From Anaerolineae bacterium (GTDB taxonomy: Bacteria; Chloroflexota; Anaerolineae; 4572-78; J111), in assembly GCA_023382535.1 (NCBI GenBank), contig JAHDWA010000035.1, forward strand, positions 42,474 to 106,473: a stretch of 64,000 nt of DNA, written 5' to 3'. How positions within the stretch are numbered: position 1 is the first letter of the stretch; each line of letters opens with the position of its first letter. A model generated the notes under the pieces. That model was not told the DNA's origin and did no database searches. It saw nothing but the letters and a program-made list of their open reading frames with translations. Positions 49,342 to 58,866 of this stretch are shown in pieces. Both the position numbers and the translations under genes were made by a program.

Positions 49342-49404
49342 CTTTTCAGCTAAGCGGAGGCAAAATGCCTGAAGCCGGGAGACTTCGGCCCCTTGGTTGA
49401 AAAG
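49342..49404 (+). promoter_or_regulatory. Candidate structured RNA leader (three-way junction)
   Basis: CTTTTCA (49342-49348) pairs with TGAAAAG (49398-49404), closing two hairpins: AGGC/GCCT (49358-49370) and GCCG/CGGC (49374-49389). The structure ends 41 bases before the membrane-protein start at 49445. AAGCCGGGAGAC resembles the end of a cobalamin aptamer but the rest of that aptamer is absent. No known riboswitch class fits. Confidence 0.4.
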
Positions 49405-49444
49405 CATTGGACTTAGTTTGTATCACGGATGAGCCTAATCGAAT

Positions 49445-51208
49445 ATGGGAGCCAATACCGCTATAAGCTTTCCCTTCCAGTACACGGTCAGGGATTTCTA
49501 CAAATCAACCGTCGCCCGTCACCTTCTGTTTTTGATTTTAGCTCTGCTGACCATCACCCTGGCCGGCTATCATTTTGGGACTTTCGATCAGGCGATCCAC
49601 ATCCCCTTCTTAAAAAAATACGCAGACCCAACTCTCTTCCCTGGTGACAAGTTCTTCGATCTCCGTTTCTTGCACTACTCTTATTTCTGGTTCTTCTTTG
49701 AACCTTTCTACCGGCTTGGTTTGCTGGAAGAGAGCATGTTTCTGGCGCACATATTCGCCACTTACCTCACCTTCTGGGCCTTGTGGGTTTTAAGTTATGA
49801 TCTTTTCCAGAATCCAGTCACGTCTCTCCTCAGCCTGATTGTCTTTGTCTTTCCCCACCTGGGCTTTGCGGCATTTTCAATCTTTGAGTTCAGCTTACTG
49901 AACCGCACCTTTGTTTTTCCGTTTCTCCTGTTCGCCATTGTGCTGTTCCTGCGGCAGCGCTATTGGCTGGCTTTTGCCCTGCTGGGGGTGATGTACAATC
50001 TGCATGTAATTTCGGTAAATTTTGTCCTGGCTATGCTGCTGCTTGCTTGTCTCGTTGAGTTTCGGCGGATTGGCTGGTTGAATGTTCTCCTGGGGATGGT
50101 CTCGTTTATCGTGGCGGCCCTGCCGGTACTGGTCTGGAAACTGAGCGGCTCCGGGATAGACCTTACCCCCCGGCCGGAGTGGTTCTCCATCATCACCCGG
50201 GGTATTTTGTATAATGTATTTTATATCTTTGCCGGGTATCCCCAGGTGGTGCTGGCCACCTTGAGCGGTATGGGCGGGCTGGGTCTGATGTTGATTGCGC
50301 GCCGCGGTGCCCCCCTGCCCCGAACTGACCGGACCATTATGATTTTTATGGGTGCAGCGTTGCTCATTCTAGGCGTGCAAGTTATTGCCACCCACTGGCT
50401 GCCGGTCACGATTATTATTCAGTCACAAATCACCCGCGCCGGTCTCTTCATCCTGGTCTTTAGTTATCTGTACTTTACCCATTACCTGGTCCACTGGTAC
50501 GAGTCGGGCGGCTTGAGCAAGTTTAACTTCGGCTTGCTGATGAGTATCTGTGCAATTTCGCCGTTTTCTTTTGTGCCCCTTATCATTTGGGGCATCCAGC
50601 GCCTGACGCCCCGGACTCGCTGGCAGCCGGTTGCCGCCACCTCCCTTGCCCTGCTGACTCTATCTGCCGGCAGCACCGCGGTAGCGCCGGGTTACGAATT
50701 TTGGTATCCAGGGATTTATCTCTCCGGGCACAGGACTTCATGGTACGATGTTCAGATTTGGGCGCGAAATAATACCCCCAAAGATAGCGTGTTTATCACG
50801 CCGCCGCAAATCTGGTGGTGGTATGAGTCTGACTGGCGGGTCTTTTCCGAGCGTTCCACGGTTGCCACCCTGTCCGAGCTGCTGGAAGCAGCATTCGCTC
50901 CGGACTATATTGACCGGTGGAAACCCCGTTTTGAAGCTCTGGCCCCCGGCGCGCTGGAGCAGTTCAAGGGTAATTACTTCGAGAATGTTAAGCTCACGGC
51001 GCAGGCCTTCTACAGCCTCTCCTCCGGCGACCTGGCTTGCATTGCCGGTCAGTATAAAGCCTCTTATCTCGTGGTAGAGAAGCCGCATTGGCGTAATTTT
51101 CCGGCAATGTATGAAAATGAGCAGTACGTGGTCTATGATTTACGGGATCAGGCCCGCGTCTGCTCAGGTTTTAACTCAAGCTCTCCTCCAAGTTCCTCTG
51201 ATAAGTAA
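49445..51208 (+). CDS. Multi-pass membrane protein with C-terminal soluble domain
   Basis: A 587-residue protein with about 10-12 hydrophobic segments (residues 25-430) followed by a soluble C-terminal part of about 150 residues. The pattern FLILALLTITLAGYHFGTFD and ADPTLFPGDKFFDLRFLHYS near the start, then LSYDLFQNPVTSLLSLIVFV and LLGVMYNLHVISVNFVLAML, looks like a GT-C-type glycosyltransferase-like membrane protein, but I see no DxD-like first-loop motif. The tail contains WARNNTPKDSVFITPPQIWW and SERSTVATLSELLEA. Family membership is inference. It follows a structured leader, and an alpha/beta hydrolase follows it after 42 bp. Confidence 0.65.
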   Translation: MGANTAISFPFQYTVRDFYKSTVARHLLFLILALLTITLAGYHFGTFDQAIHIPFLKKYADPTLFPGDKFFDLRFLHYSYFWFFFEPFYRLGLLEESMFLAHIFATYLTFWALWVLSYDLFQNPVTSLLSLIVFVFPHLGFAAFSIFEFSLLNRTFVFPFLLFAIVLFLRQRYWLAFALLGVMYNLHVISVNFVLAMLLLACLVEFRRIGWLNVLLGMVSFIVAALPVLVWKLSGSGIDLTPRPEWFSIITRGILYNVFYIFAGYPQVVLATLSGMGGLGLMLIARRGAPLPRTDRTIMIFMGAALLILGVQVIATHWLPVTIIIQSQITRAGLFILVFSYLYFTHYLVHWYESGGLSKFNFGLLMSICAISPFSFVPLIIWGIQRLTPRTRWQPVAATSLALLTLSAGSTAVAPGYEFWYPGIYLSGHRTSWYDVQIWARNNTPKDSVFITPPQIWWWYESDWRVFSERSTVATLSELLEAAFAPDYIDRWKPRFEALAPGALEQFKGNYFENVKLTAQAFYSLSSGDLACIAGQYKASYLVVEKPHWRNFPAMYENEQYVVYDLRDQARVCSGFNSSSPPSSSDK

Positions 51209-51250
51209 AAAATAACCCATTTGGCCCGAAGGTCGAAGGGGCGGTGAAGC

Positions 51251-52204
51251 ATGGTCATCCTGATAATCGCTTTGTTGTTATTAGCCGTTGTGATCCTGAG
51301 GCTACCGCCCCATCCCAAGAGCCTCGTTTCTAAGCCGCGCCCGGCCCAAAATTATGAAGAAGCGATAAAACGGGTTGAAGCGCTTCAAAATCTGGATACT
51401 CCAGCCGTCAATCCCGTCTGCCGCACCCTGCTGCTGACCCACCAGCAAAAGGTTGAAAGAGTTATTGTCTTACTGCATGGCTATACCAACTGCCCGCAGC
51501 AGTTTCGTCACCTGGGGACAAAGTTTTTTGAACTGGGCTACAATGTCTTGATTCCGCGCGCGCCCCACAATGGGCTGGCGGACCGCTTAACCCAGGATCA
51601 GGCAAAGCTGACGGCGGAGGAGTTAGTCGCTCTTACCGATGAGGCCGTAGATATTGCCCAGGGGCTGGGTGAACATGTGACCGTGGCCGGGCTGTCTATG
51701 GGTGGGGTGATGGCCGGCTGGGCGGCCCAGTACCGCCGCGATATAGATCAGGCCGTGTTGATTTCGCCGACTTTTGGCCTCTACATCGTGCCCACACCCC
51801 TGACCGCATTGGTGACAAACCTGGTCCTGCTGCTGCCCAATTTTTACCGCTGGTGGCATCCCGCTCTCGGAGTAGATGGCCCCCCGCCCCAGGGCTATCC
51901 CCGGCTGGCTTCGCGGGGTCTGGCTCAAATCTTGAGGCTCGCCCTGGCCACGCAGGCCGCTGCGCAGGCGGCCAAACCCGCCACGCCGGCTATCCTGGTG
52001 GTAACAAATGCCAGCGATACCGCCGTTAACAATAAGCTTACGGCTGACATCGGGCGAAGTTGGCAAAACAACGGCCTTGAGAATTTACGGACGTATAAGT
52101 TTGAAGCTGTTTTACAGTTTGACCATGATGTGATAGACCCGGCTATCCCTGACCAGCACATAGAGCTTATCTATCCCATCCTGGTCGAGCTTATTAACCG
52201 GTGA
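51251..52204 (+). CDS. Alpha/beta hydrolase
   Basis: A 317-residue protein. A hydrophobic N-terminal stretch (MVILIIALLLLAVVILRLPP) may anchor it to the membrane. VIVLLHGYTNCPQQFRHLGT carries the oxyanion HG, GLSMGGVMAGWAAQY holds the nucleophile serine, and QFDHDVIDPAIPDQHIELIY supplies the late histidine. It fits carboxylesterase/lipase-like hydrolases. It is 42 bp after the membrane protein gene, so they may be cotranscribed. Substrate unknown. Confidence 0.85.
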   Translation: MVILIIALLLLAVVILRLPPHPKSLVSKPRPAQNYEEAIKRVEALQNLDTPAVNPVCRTLLLTHQQKVERVIVLLHGYTNCPQQFRHLGTKFFELGYNVLIPRAPHNGLADRLTQDQAKLTAEELVALTDEAVDIAQGLGEHVTVAGLSMGGVMAGWAAQYRRDIDQAVLISPTFGLYIVPTPLTALVTNLVLLLPNFYRWWHPALGVDGPPPQGYPRLASRGLAQILRLALATQAAAQAAKPATPAILVVTNASDTAVNNKLTADIGRSWQNNGLENLRTYKFEAVLQFDHDVIDPAIPDQHIELIYPILVELINR

Positions 52205-52220
52205 GGGGCTGTTACTGGCT

Positions 52221-52784
52221 TCAAGGTTCAATTTTTAGCTGAGCTTCATAGTTAGCATACTGGCGAGGATTCGCTTCTTTGACCGCAGCCAGAAATTCTT
52301 CAATCAAATCTTGCGTCTCCAGATATTCGATGAGCCGCCCAATCATTTCGGCTTTGCCCATGCCAGTGCTAAACTGCTCGTAGGCCGGGCGAAATCGGTC
52401 GTAGCATAAATCACGCAGGGTGACATCGGTGAAGGCGGCGGTGAGCAAAGCGCGTAAAACCGCGGAGTTATAGCCTATTCGCCGCTTTGGCTGCCCAAGA
52501 TTAAACGGAAATTTCCGGTTGAAGGCCGTTACATCTTCAACAAGTTTAATACCCGCAATGGTGAGCTTAACGAACCTGTAAATGCGAATCCCGATAACGG
52601 TTTCGGATAACTCCACATATTTTTCGTCTTCATCTGCCAAATAAGCCAAATTAATTTGTACATCTTGCCCGGGCACGCCTATTTTTCGCCCCAGATCTTC
52701 CTGGGTTAAAGTCCCCGATACACTTTGGGTTTGAGCATCGTAGAGCAGCTTTAAAATTTCGCGGCGAAGCTGAATGTTGTCCAT
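52221..52784 (-). CDS. Winged-helix protein with death-like/effector-associated C-terminus
   Basis: A 187-residue protein. Residues about 1-75 form a winged helix (LRREILKLLYDAQTQSVSGT, then LTQEDLGRKIGVPGQDVQIN and LAYLADEDEKYVELSET). The last 75 residues (VLRALLTAAFTDVTLRDLCY, EQFSTGMGKAEMIGRLIEYL, then IEEFLAAVKEANPRQYANYE) resemble the effector-associated/death-like domain that recruits effectors to STAND sensors in bacteria. It lies 68 bp after the end of the NACHT-like STAND gene on the same strand. An adaptor role is inference from that context. Confidence 0.65.
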   Translation of the reverse strand: MDNIQLRREILKLLYDAQTQSVSGTLTQEDLGRKIGVPGQDVQINLAYLADEDEKYVELSETVIGIRIYRFVKLTIAGIKLVEDVTAFNRKFPFNLGQPKRRIGYNSAVLRALLTAAFTDVTLRDLCYDRFRPAYEQFSTGMGKAEMIGRLIEYLETQDLIEEFLAAVKEANPRQYANYEAQLKIEP

Positions 52785-52852
52785 GTTGTTGTTTAGCCTC
52801 CAGAATGTTTCAGCAAAGGTTGTGTCGCCAAAAATAGAGGGTATAGGCTAGC

Positions 52853-55800
52853 TCAAGCCGCCGGGTTGCCCTGAATGGCATAAATAATTTTTTCCATGGC
52901 CAGTTCAACGGCCTCGGCCAAACTCTTGCTATTGACCATATCATTTGCGAATGAGATAACGGTCTGCCGGGGTTGAGGATGGAGGATGCTGCCCGTTAAG
53001 GCGTCCCAGGTGTAGGCCCCCAAAATCTCTCCCCCGGTTGCTGTTCCGTAAGATTGTTTAATTTTGTAGGCCAGTTTGGGAGGAATAGTGACTACGGACC
53101 TAAAATAATCTACGGCATCAGGATATAAAAGCTCAATTCGGGAAATCGTCAAAGCGAGTGCGTCCTGTACTTTTGGTTCGGCCGAATGAAGAAAACTTTC
53201 CAGACTGTTTAGGGCATACTGGGGATTGCCTTTAAGGCCCACGACCTTCATCGCCGCGATAATCCCAACAGCATCTTCAATCTCGCGGGTGGGGCCATAG
53301 GAAGCCGAAATATCAAGCAATGACGGCAGAAATTCTGAGCGATCCAGGCCAAGTTTACTCTCTATTATAAACACACTGACCACAGTCGCGCCGGGATCAA
53401 CAAGATTTTCACTGCTCCACTCGCCCAATTTCCACTCTTTAATCAGCTCCCAAATTTGGGGATTTACCTCGGTGGAGATAATACAAAAGAAACAAAGGCT
53501 ACCCGAAGCAACCCCACGAGACCAGAGACTGTTACTACCCTCATACACAAACTTCACGACGGGTAGAGTTCTTTGCCAATTCTGCAAAAGGTGCATGATC
53601 AAAACGCCTTGAGTAATGGTATGGGTAATACCGTTCTCGCGTGAGGCCAGATATAAAATGTCCTCCTTAATAGTTTCTACATCGCCAAAGCCGACATCCA
53701 TGAATTTGGCTACATAAGCAGTCTTCTCTCGATCCTCCAGGGGCCACTTAAAAAATTTGGGGACTGACCTGCCCGCCTCACCGGCCAAATTTGCTTCCAG
53801 AGAAGTTGTGACAATGTTTAAAGCTGCTTTTGTGATAAATTTCCTTACGAAATTGGTCGGCAGCCAGCGGCGCTCTGTACTGGGCATTAACCAGGAAAAC
53901 TGCTCAAGAATAGCGCGCCAAAGCTCAAACAGAGGTTCAACCGCCTTGATATCATGCTCAATGTGATTGCTGTAAATGAGCAGAGAAACTTGTACCAGAA
54001 ATTCAAGCCGCCCCCGCCGAGGAAACTTTAGCCAACCGGTCGTTTCCTGAGCTAGATGGCGCAGCAGCACGTAACCTTGCTGATTATTTCTTTCCCAAAA
54101 CGAATAGACAGGCAACAGGGCCATCTCGCGAATCACCCGGTTTGGACTTTTGGCCGCCATTTCCAAAACTTCCAGAGCACCCAAACGCGAAGCCGCTTCG
54201 ATAGCCAGGCGCTTGGCGCTCAAAGCCTCTTGTTTGAGGCCGATGAGCTGCAGCAGTAGCTGCCGGGCCTGGTTCGGTTCAATCTCGCCATAGTCAACAA
54301 TAGCATCCAGCAGTACGCCGCTCACCGTGCGGTCATCTTCTAAGGCCAGATTTTTAATTAGGCCACCCTGGCCTGCCAGCAGCTCTTTGAGCAGGGCATA
54401 AGTGACGGCCCCCCAGGTGTAAGGGGCATCGGCAATTTGGCGGAACATGGCTTGGTAATGCGCCAACTTCTCAGCGGCGACGCTGGTTTCAAAGATGTGC
54501 TGCCCCAGGTAGTACTCGTAAAATCGTTCATAGGTGAAGGCTATCTCATAATCAATTAATCCATCCGGGCGGCGTACCTCCCGCCGTACTAATATTTCGG
54601 CGTCCAGCAAATTAAAAAACGATTGATTCACCTGCCGGCCATCGCTTAATTGGGTCTCTACATTAATCTCCTCAAACAGCTCCGGTCCGGCTCGGTCTAT
54701 ATCCGGGTCGGTGATTGTATTGGTAAAGCGGCCGTCCAACCACATCAAAGGGATCAGTTTTTCTTTAAGAAATTGCTGATCTATTGCTTCTAACCGCCCT
54801 GTCTTTAACATTGCCTGGAGGTATTCCGAAATAACTTCTGTCTTTTTTATAATCGTTGGGATGCTCTTTTTTTGATAAGTATTGGCAACCAGCAGGAGAA
54901 CCAGCGGGTCTCGAAGAGAATGCTTAACAGTTTCTGAGAGGGCCTCATAAGAAGTTTGGATCTGGTAAACTTGCTGATACTTCTCATAAACTTGCGGCAG
55001 CTCATCCCGGCTAAAAGGCTCAAGCTTTTGAGAATAGGTGAAAGCTTCCATTTCCACGGCCTGCTCGTTAGAACTAGCTTCCCGGTAGAGGAGTTCTGCC
55101 GGCGGTTTTATTCCGTACTTGATATTACGCCATGCCTCCGGGCGAGAAGTAACCACTATCTTTAGCCAGGGCCATGGTCCGCCGACTAAATCATAGATCT
55201 GCCTTAACAAAGTCCGCCCCTGCGGATTCTCATTGATGGCATCAATACAGAGGAGCACAGTTCGCTGCTCAATCTCGTCAATCTCTTTTATCTCACGCCA
55301 GACATGCTCAATCTTCCTTTCCGGCAGACCCAGGCGATCATAAAAGTCCTGGCTAATGATATCGGTTAGAGATTTTTCGAGGTTAAGCGTGGCCGCATCA
55401 TACAACAGCAGACAAACGTCGTGACGTTTATGATTGAGCTCATCGGCTAAAGCCAAAATGAAGTTGCTTTTGCCCACGCCTGACTTTCCCAGTAGGATGA
55501 ACCCTTTTTTCTCAGAGGACAAAAAATCATCAAAGGCAGCCTTTACTTTATTTCGCTGAAGATAGAGATGGGGTTTATATTTTCCCTGCACCGTCGTCAT
55601 GTGGTGCCAGGAAATATCCCAGGCAACTTCCCGTAACTGCCACCAAGTTAAATTTTTAGCCTTTCGTTCGGCCTGTTTGATCTGCCGAATCGTGTTGTAG
55701 ACTAATTGAACAAAATCTGCCACTCGCCGCTCGTCCTCATCCTGAACCTGCTTCCCCAGCCTGGACAGGAGATACTGTAAATGATGATGTGTGAAACGTT

Positions 55801-56572
55801 CAAAAACAGCGATATCCCAGTTATTGCTATCTTCGGCAGGCAGCGGCGAGGGAATATCTTGCCAGAAAATAAGGAGTGGATCCAAGAGTAAAAAGTCCTT
55901 ATTTTGCTTACTCAGATAAAACCAACTGGGTTCAAGCTTTACATTTTCAGGCAAAGTTAACTGATGTAACGTAACCGTCAGCCCTACATGCCGTTCGTAA
56001 GTGTAACCCTGTTCGGCTCGATTGATCACCCGGATCAACTCATAGTTTTGAATAAAGGAAAGTTGGCCGAGAATCTCGCGCAGCAGCCCCAGAGTCCGGT
56101 TACAGAGAGCACTCCAACCGGCGGTATCCTCGGGAGAGGGACGATGCCTCCCCAGTTCAAAACGAATCTGAATCAGGCTAGCAAAAGGATCTTCCACGCC
56201 AAGCCGTGGTCGTTGAGGTAAAGTGGAGGTATCCCAGTAAAAATCGTACAATTCTTTTATGAAGAAAACATCGCGGTTCCCCTCATAGGTTTTTAGCGTG
56301 ATAAAAAAGAGTTGCTTCCAGGTGTCCAGACCTGCTCGGGGCAGTTTTTCAAGCAAAAGTTGATTAAGATAGGGGTCACTCACTCGATCCCTGTCTCGAA
56401 TTAAATATTGGCTGATCAGCCCTAAGGCTAAAGCGCGCAAACTTAATTCAAAAACATGGAGTGCAGCTCGTATTTTTTCTTGGGGAGAGTCCGCGGCCAG
56501 CATTTGTTGATAGCTGGCAGCAATAAAATGGGGCATTCTGGTCAAAATTAGATCATCAAGTGGGTCTGGCAT
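52853..56572 (-). CDS. NACHT-like STAND NTPase with HEAT-like tail
   Basis: A 1239-residue protein. The N-terminal 330 residues are helical and unrecognised. Walker A is GKSGVGKSN (about 360-368), Walker B is VLLCIDAINENPQG (about 435-448), and IVVTSRPEAW is the sensor strand of NACHT-type NTPases. After the NTPase the protein has helical repeats of HEAT/ARM type (RLGALEVLEMAAKSPNRVIR and similar), probably for ligand recognition. NACHT proteins sense phage or viral products in bacteria and trigger effectors; no effector domain is seen here. The partner downstream carries a death-like domain, so an effector may be encoded elsewhere or be the partner itself. Confidence 0.8.
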   Translation of the reverse strand: MPDPLDDLILTRMPHFIAASYQQMLAADSPQEKIRAALHVFELSLRALALGLISQYLIRDRDRVSDPYLNQLLLEKLPRAGLDTWKQLFFITLKTYEGNRDVFFIKELYDFYWDTSTLPQRPRLGVEDPFASLIQIRFELGRHRPSPEDTAGWSALCNRTLGLLREILGQLSFIQNYELIRVINRAEQGYTYERHVGLTVTLHQLTLPENVKLEPSWFYLSKQNKDFLLLDPLLIFWQDIPSPLPAEDSNNWDIAVFERFTHHHLQYLLSRLGKQVQDEDERRVADFVQLVYNTIRQIKQAERKAKNLTWWQLREVAWDISWHHMTTVQGKYKPHLYLQRNKVKAAFDDFLSSEKKGFILLGKSGVGKSNFILALADELNHKRHDVCLLLYDAATLNLEKSLTDIISQDFYDRLGLPERKIEHVWREIKEIDEIEQRTVLLCIDAINENPQGRTLLRQIYDLVGGPWPWLKIVVTSRPEAWRNIKYGIKPPAELLYREASSNEQAVEMEAFTYSQKLEPFSRDELPQVYEKYQQVYQIQTSYEALSETVKHSLRDPLVLLLVANTYQKKSIPTIIKKTEVISEYLQAMLKTGRLEAIDQQFLKEKLIPLMWLDGRFTNTITDPDIDRAGPELFEEINVETQLSDGRQVNQSFFNLLDAEILVRREVRRPDGLIDYEIAFTYERFYEYYLGQHIFETSVAAEKLAHYQAMFRQIADAPYTWGAVTYALLKELLAGQGGLIKNLALEDDRTVSGVLLDAIVDYGEIEPNQARQLLLQLIGLKQEALSAKRLAIEAASRLGALEVLEMAAKSPNRVIREMALLPVYSFWERNNQQGYVLLRHLAQETTGWLKFPRRGRLEFLVQVSLLIYSNHIEHDIKAVEPLFELWRAILEQFSWLMPSTERRWLPTNFVRKFITKAALNIVTTSLEANLAGEAGRSVPKFFKWPLEDREKTAYVAKFMDVGFGDVETIKEDILYLASRENGITHTITQGVLIMHLLQNWQRTLPVVKFVYEGSNSLWSRGVASGSLCFFCIISTEVNPQIWELIKEWKLGEWSSENLVDPGATVVSVFIIESKLGLDRSEFLPSLLDISASYGPTREIEDAVGIIAAMKVVGLKGNPQYALNSLESFLHSAEPKVQDALALTISRIELLYPDAVDYFRSVVTIPPKLAYKIKQSYGTATGGEILGAYTWDALTGSILHPQPRQTVISFANDMVNSKSLAEAVELAMEKIIYAIQGNPAA

Positions 56573-56647
56573 CTCTAATCTCTTTTATCCAAAGCGAAGA
56601 AATTTGAATGGGTGTTATTTGTAAAGGAACTGTTCTGATTTTGAGAT

Positions 56648-56683
56648 TAAAAAACCTCGTCCCTGAATGGGACGAGGTTTTTT
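56648..56683 (-). terminator. Terminator of the cold-shock gene
   Basis: AAAAAACCTCGTCCC pairs with GGGACGAGGTTTTTT around a TGAAT loop. It lies 6 bases after the cold-shock gene (reverse strand) and would also work in the other direction. Confidence 0.9.
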
Positions 56684-56689
56684 GGGGCG

Positions 56690-56899
56690 TTAAATTTTCA
56701 CCACGTTGCTGGCCTGGGGGCCTTTGGGGCCTTGTTCCACTGAGAACTCAACCCGGTCGCCCTCGGCAAGATTGCGAAAACCGTCCGATTTAATGGCGGA
56801 ATAATGCACAAAGACATCAGGCCCCTCTTCACGAGTGATGAAGCCGTAGCCTTTGGTGGTGTTAAACCACTTGACGGTGCCGCTGACGCGCTCGCTCAT
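56690..56899 (-). CDS. csp: Cold-shock protein
   Basis: A 69-residue protein of family length. RNP1-like KGYGFIT and RNP2-like DVFVHYSAI motifs are present in [20 protein letters not shown] and [29 protein letters not shown] precedes the start. It binds single-stranded RNA or DNA as an RNA chaperone. A leader of about 135 bases separates the promoter at 57041-57069 from the gene, which is typical of cold-shock mRNAs with a structured 5' UTR. Confidence 0.95.
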   Translation of the reverse strand: MSERVSGTVKWFNTTKGYGFITREEGPDVFVHYSAIKSDGFRNLAEGDRVEFSVEQGPKGPQASNVVKI

Positions 56900-57040
56900 T
56901 GAGTCTTCCCTCCTTCCCTACAAGTTTCATAGGGCAGGACAACTCCCTGTTTTTAACCCGCCAAAAACGCTCGCGGCGATGTTAAGGAGCGCTTCTAAAA
57001 CGTAGCTGAAACCTGGGACTTGCTGCATCCTACTACGCCA

Positions 57041-57069
57041 AATTTAGCATATTGGCGATATTTCGTCAA
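57041..57069 (-). promoter_or_regulatory. Promoter of the cold-shock gene
   Basis: On the reverse strand TTGACG (57064-57069) is followed by 17 bases and TAAATT (57041-57046). It lies about 140 bases before the start codon. Confidence 0.6.
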
Positions 57070-57111
57070 GTAGGGACAGAGCTTGCTTGAGAGTGTTGAT
57101 GGTACCCCCTG

Positions 57112-57154
57112 GCGTGTTGCGTATTCCGTTAGAATTACGGACCACGCAACACGC
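57112..57154. repeat. Word hairpin CGTGTTGCGT/ACGCAACACG
   Basis: CGTGTTGCGT (57113-57122) pairs with ACGCAACACG (57144-57153); a second inner pair is TTCCGT/ACGGAC. It lies 9 bases after the secreted-protein stop at 57163 (reverse strand) and probably ends its transcription. The same word GTGTTGCGT occurs near 24508. Confidence 0.7.
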
Positions 57155-57162
57155 ACCCCCGG

Positions 57163-58851
57163 TCATTTTACGATAATTGGCAGATAAACCTCATTCGGTC
57201 CCCCCCACGATCCTCCCAGGCTCACTTCGTCCAGATACACGGCAGCCTGGGATCCTCCGCCTTGAGTCAGGCTGAACTGTACGCTGGCAGGACCGGTATA
57301 AACTTCGGCCAGGTTCAGCGGCAGCCAGGCCTGCTGCCAGTCGCCATTGGCGGCGGTGCTAAAGCTGTTGGCCGGGGTGACCCCATCGCTGCCAAAAAGA
57401 TGGGCGGTGAAGGTATCATTGCCGTCACCCCCTTCGATCTTGTACCAGAAAGACAAAACGGGCTGATAACTGTTAGAGATGAGGCCGCTTTGGGAGATGC
57501 TGGTGGTATCGGTCAGGCGTAAACTCGCGCTGCCGCTCCGGCGTCCATTAACCACGGTAGCCGGTGGCGTGCCGCTGACCTGCCATCCCGCCAGATCATT
57601 TTCAAAGTCGCCGTTGCCGACAACATTATCGGGCGGGCGCAAGGTGAAGGAGAGAATGGCCGTATCGTTCGATTGAACCGAGACGGGCACGGGTGGCGCG
57701 GACCAGCCGCCGACCGCCGCCACGGTAAAGGTATAATTCCCGGCGCCGCTCAGTCCCAGGCTAAAACCTCCATCGCCGCCCGTGGTCGTCGAAACGCCGC
57801 TGCTAACTTCGCTGAGGGTGACACCGCTCACCCCATCGTCCCGGTTGGTCGTTACTCGTCCGCTGACCAGCGTACCCAGGGTAACTGTCCGCTCGCGCCA
57901 GTCGCCCGGCATGTCTATCCCGCTTTGATAGCTCTCATTGATTTGCTGCCAGGTCCGGGCGCGGACCAGGTAGGTACGGCCTAACTGGCCGGTGAACCCG
58001 CCGCTGGTGTTGGTACTGTTCTTGGATTGGATCGTAATCCAATTACTGCTGGCCTGATCGCGATATTGCACCTCGTAGCCTTTGAGCGACCAGGCCGGCG
58101 CAACGCCGCTGCCCGACCAGTTTAGAGTAACGGCCGTTCCGTTAATCGCAGCGGCCAGGGTGGTTGCCGGCGCCGGGGCGACATGAGCGGCGTCAAAATA
58201 AACCATATCCAGGTCGGTGTGGTTAACGGATTGGTTGTCGCCGGCCTGCACCCGGGCAAACACGGTAATGGTGCTCGCCTGGGCCGTAGCGGCGACATCC
58301 ATGTAAACCCAGGCTTTATCATTAGCATTCGTGTTACTCCAGATAATATTGCTGCTGGTCGGGTCAGTCCCGCCGGTCGGGTCAATCCCAACCTGTTTAA
58401 CCATTTTGCCGTCGCTGTCGGGGTAGCCGGGGCCGCGCCAGTACGTAACGATGGGGATATCAAAGCCGTAGCCCTGACCGGGCGTCACCCCGCTGATTTG
58501 CTGGTAAATGCCCGCATCAAACTGGTAGGAGGACCACATATTCTGGGCGCGGTTTCCCTCGATATGATAGTCAATCCCGCCAAAGGATAGGGCAAATTGG
58601 ACCGAACTCATCCAATGTAGTTTCTTGGCATTGTTGCTTGAGTCGTACGTTCCGGCGGCAATGTAGAACGGCTGCCAGCCGCTGGCAATCTTTTCAGCCT
58701 GGCCATTCCAGGTCCGGCCGGGGATGTCGAGATAGGGATCATTGAGGCCGCTGTTGGCTAGAATATTGGTGGCCAGGGCGCTCAGGGGCAGCACGGCCAG
58801 CAGCGCCAGGAGACTCAGGCCAAGCAGACGGGTGAATTTAAAGAATTTCAT
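57163..58851 (-). CDS. Secreted multidomain protein with FnIII-like and CarboxypepD_reg-like domains
   Basis: A 562-residue protein. MKFFKFTRLLGLSLLALLAV then LPLSALA is a signal peptide. An N-terminal sugar-binding-like domain (about 30-230) precedes a fibronectin type III domain (about 232-325; LNWSGSGVAPAWSLKGYEVQ), a carboxypeptidase-regulatory-like domain (about 333-400; VSGRVTTNRDDGVSGVTLSE) and a second beta-sandwich (about 410-550). It ends EVYLPIIVK, a short tail seen on many Chloroflexota secreted proteins; whether it is a sorting signal is not known to me. A hairpin with a T run lies before the start. It is probably surface-associated or extracellular. Confidence 0.75.
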   Translation of the reverse strand: MKFFKFTRLLGLSLLALLAVLPLSALATNILANSGLNDPYLDIPGRTWNGQAEKIASGWQPFYIAAGTYDSSNNAKKLHWMSSVQFALSFGGIDYHIEGNRAQNMWSSYQFDAGIYQQISGVTPGQGYGFDIPIVTYWRGPGYPDSDGKMVKQVGIDPTGGTDPTSSNIIWSNTNANDKAWVYMDVAATAQASTITVFARVQAGDNQSVNHTDLDMVYFDAAHVAPAPATTLAAAINGTAVTLNWSGSGVAPAWSLKGYEVQYRDQASSNWITIQSKNSTNTSGGFTGQLGRTYLVRARTWQQINESYQSGIDMPGDWRERTVTLGTLVSGRVTTNRDDGVSGVTLSEVSSGVSTTTGGDGGFSLGLSGAGNYTFTVAAVGGWSAPPVPVSVQSNDTAILSFTLRPPDNVVGNGDFENDLAGWQVSGTPPATVVNGRRSGSASLRLTDTTSISQSGLISNSYQPVLSFWYKIEGGDGNDTFTAHLFGSDGVTPANSFSTAANGDWQQAWLPLNLAEVYTGPASVQFSLTQGGGSQAAVYLDEVSLGGSWGGPNEVYLPIIVK

Positions 58852-58866
58852 ACAGACTCCTTTAAC

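Noticed and set aside
49342..49404. Cobalamin riboswitch
   Set aside because: Only a fragment similar to AAGCC-GGAGAC is present; the other conserved cobalamin-aptamer boxes are absent.
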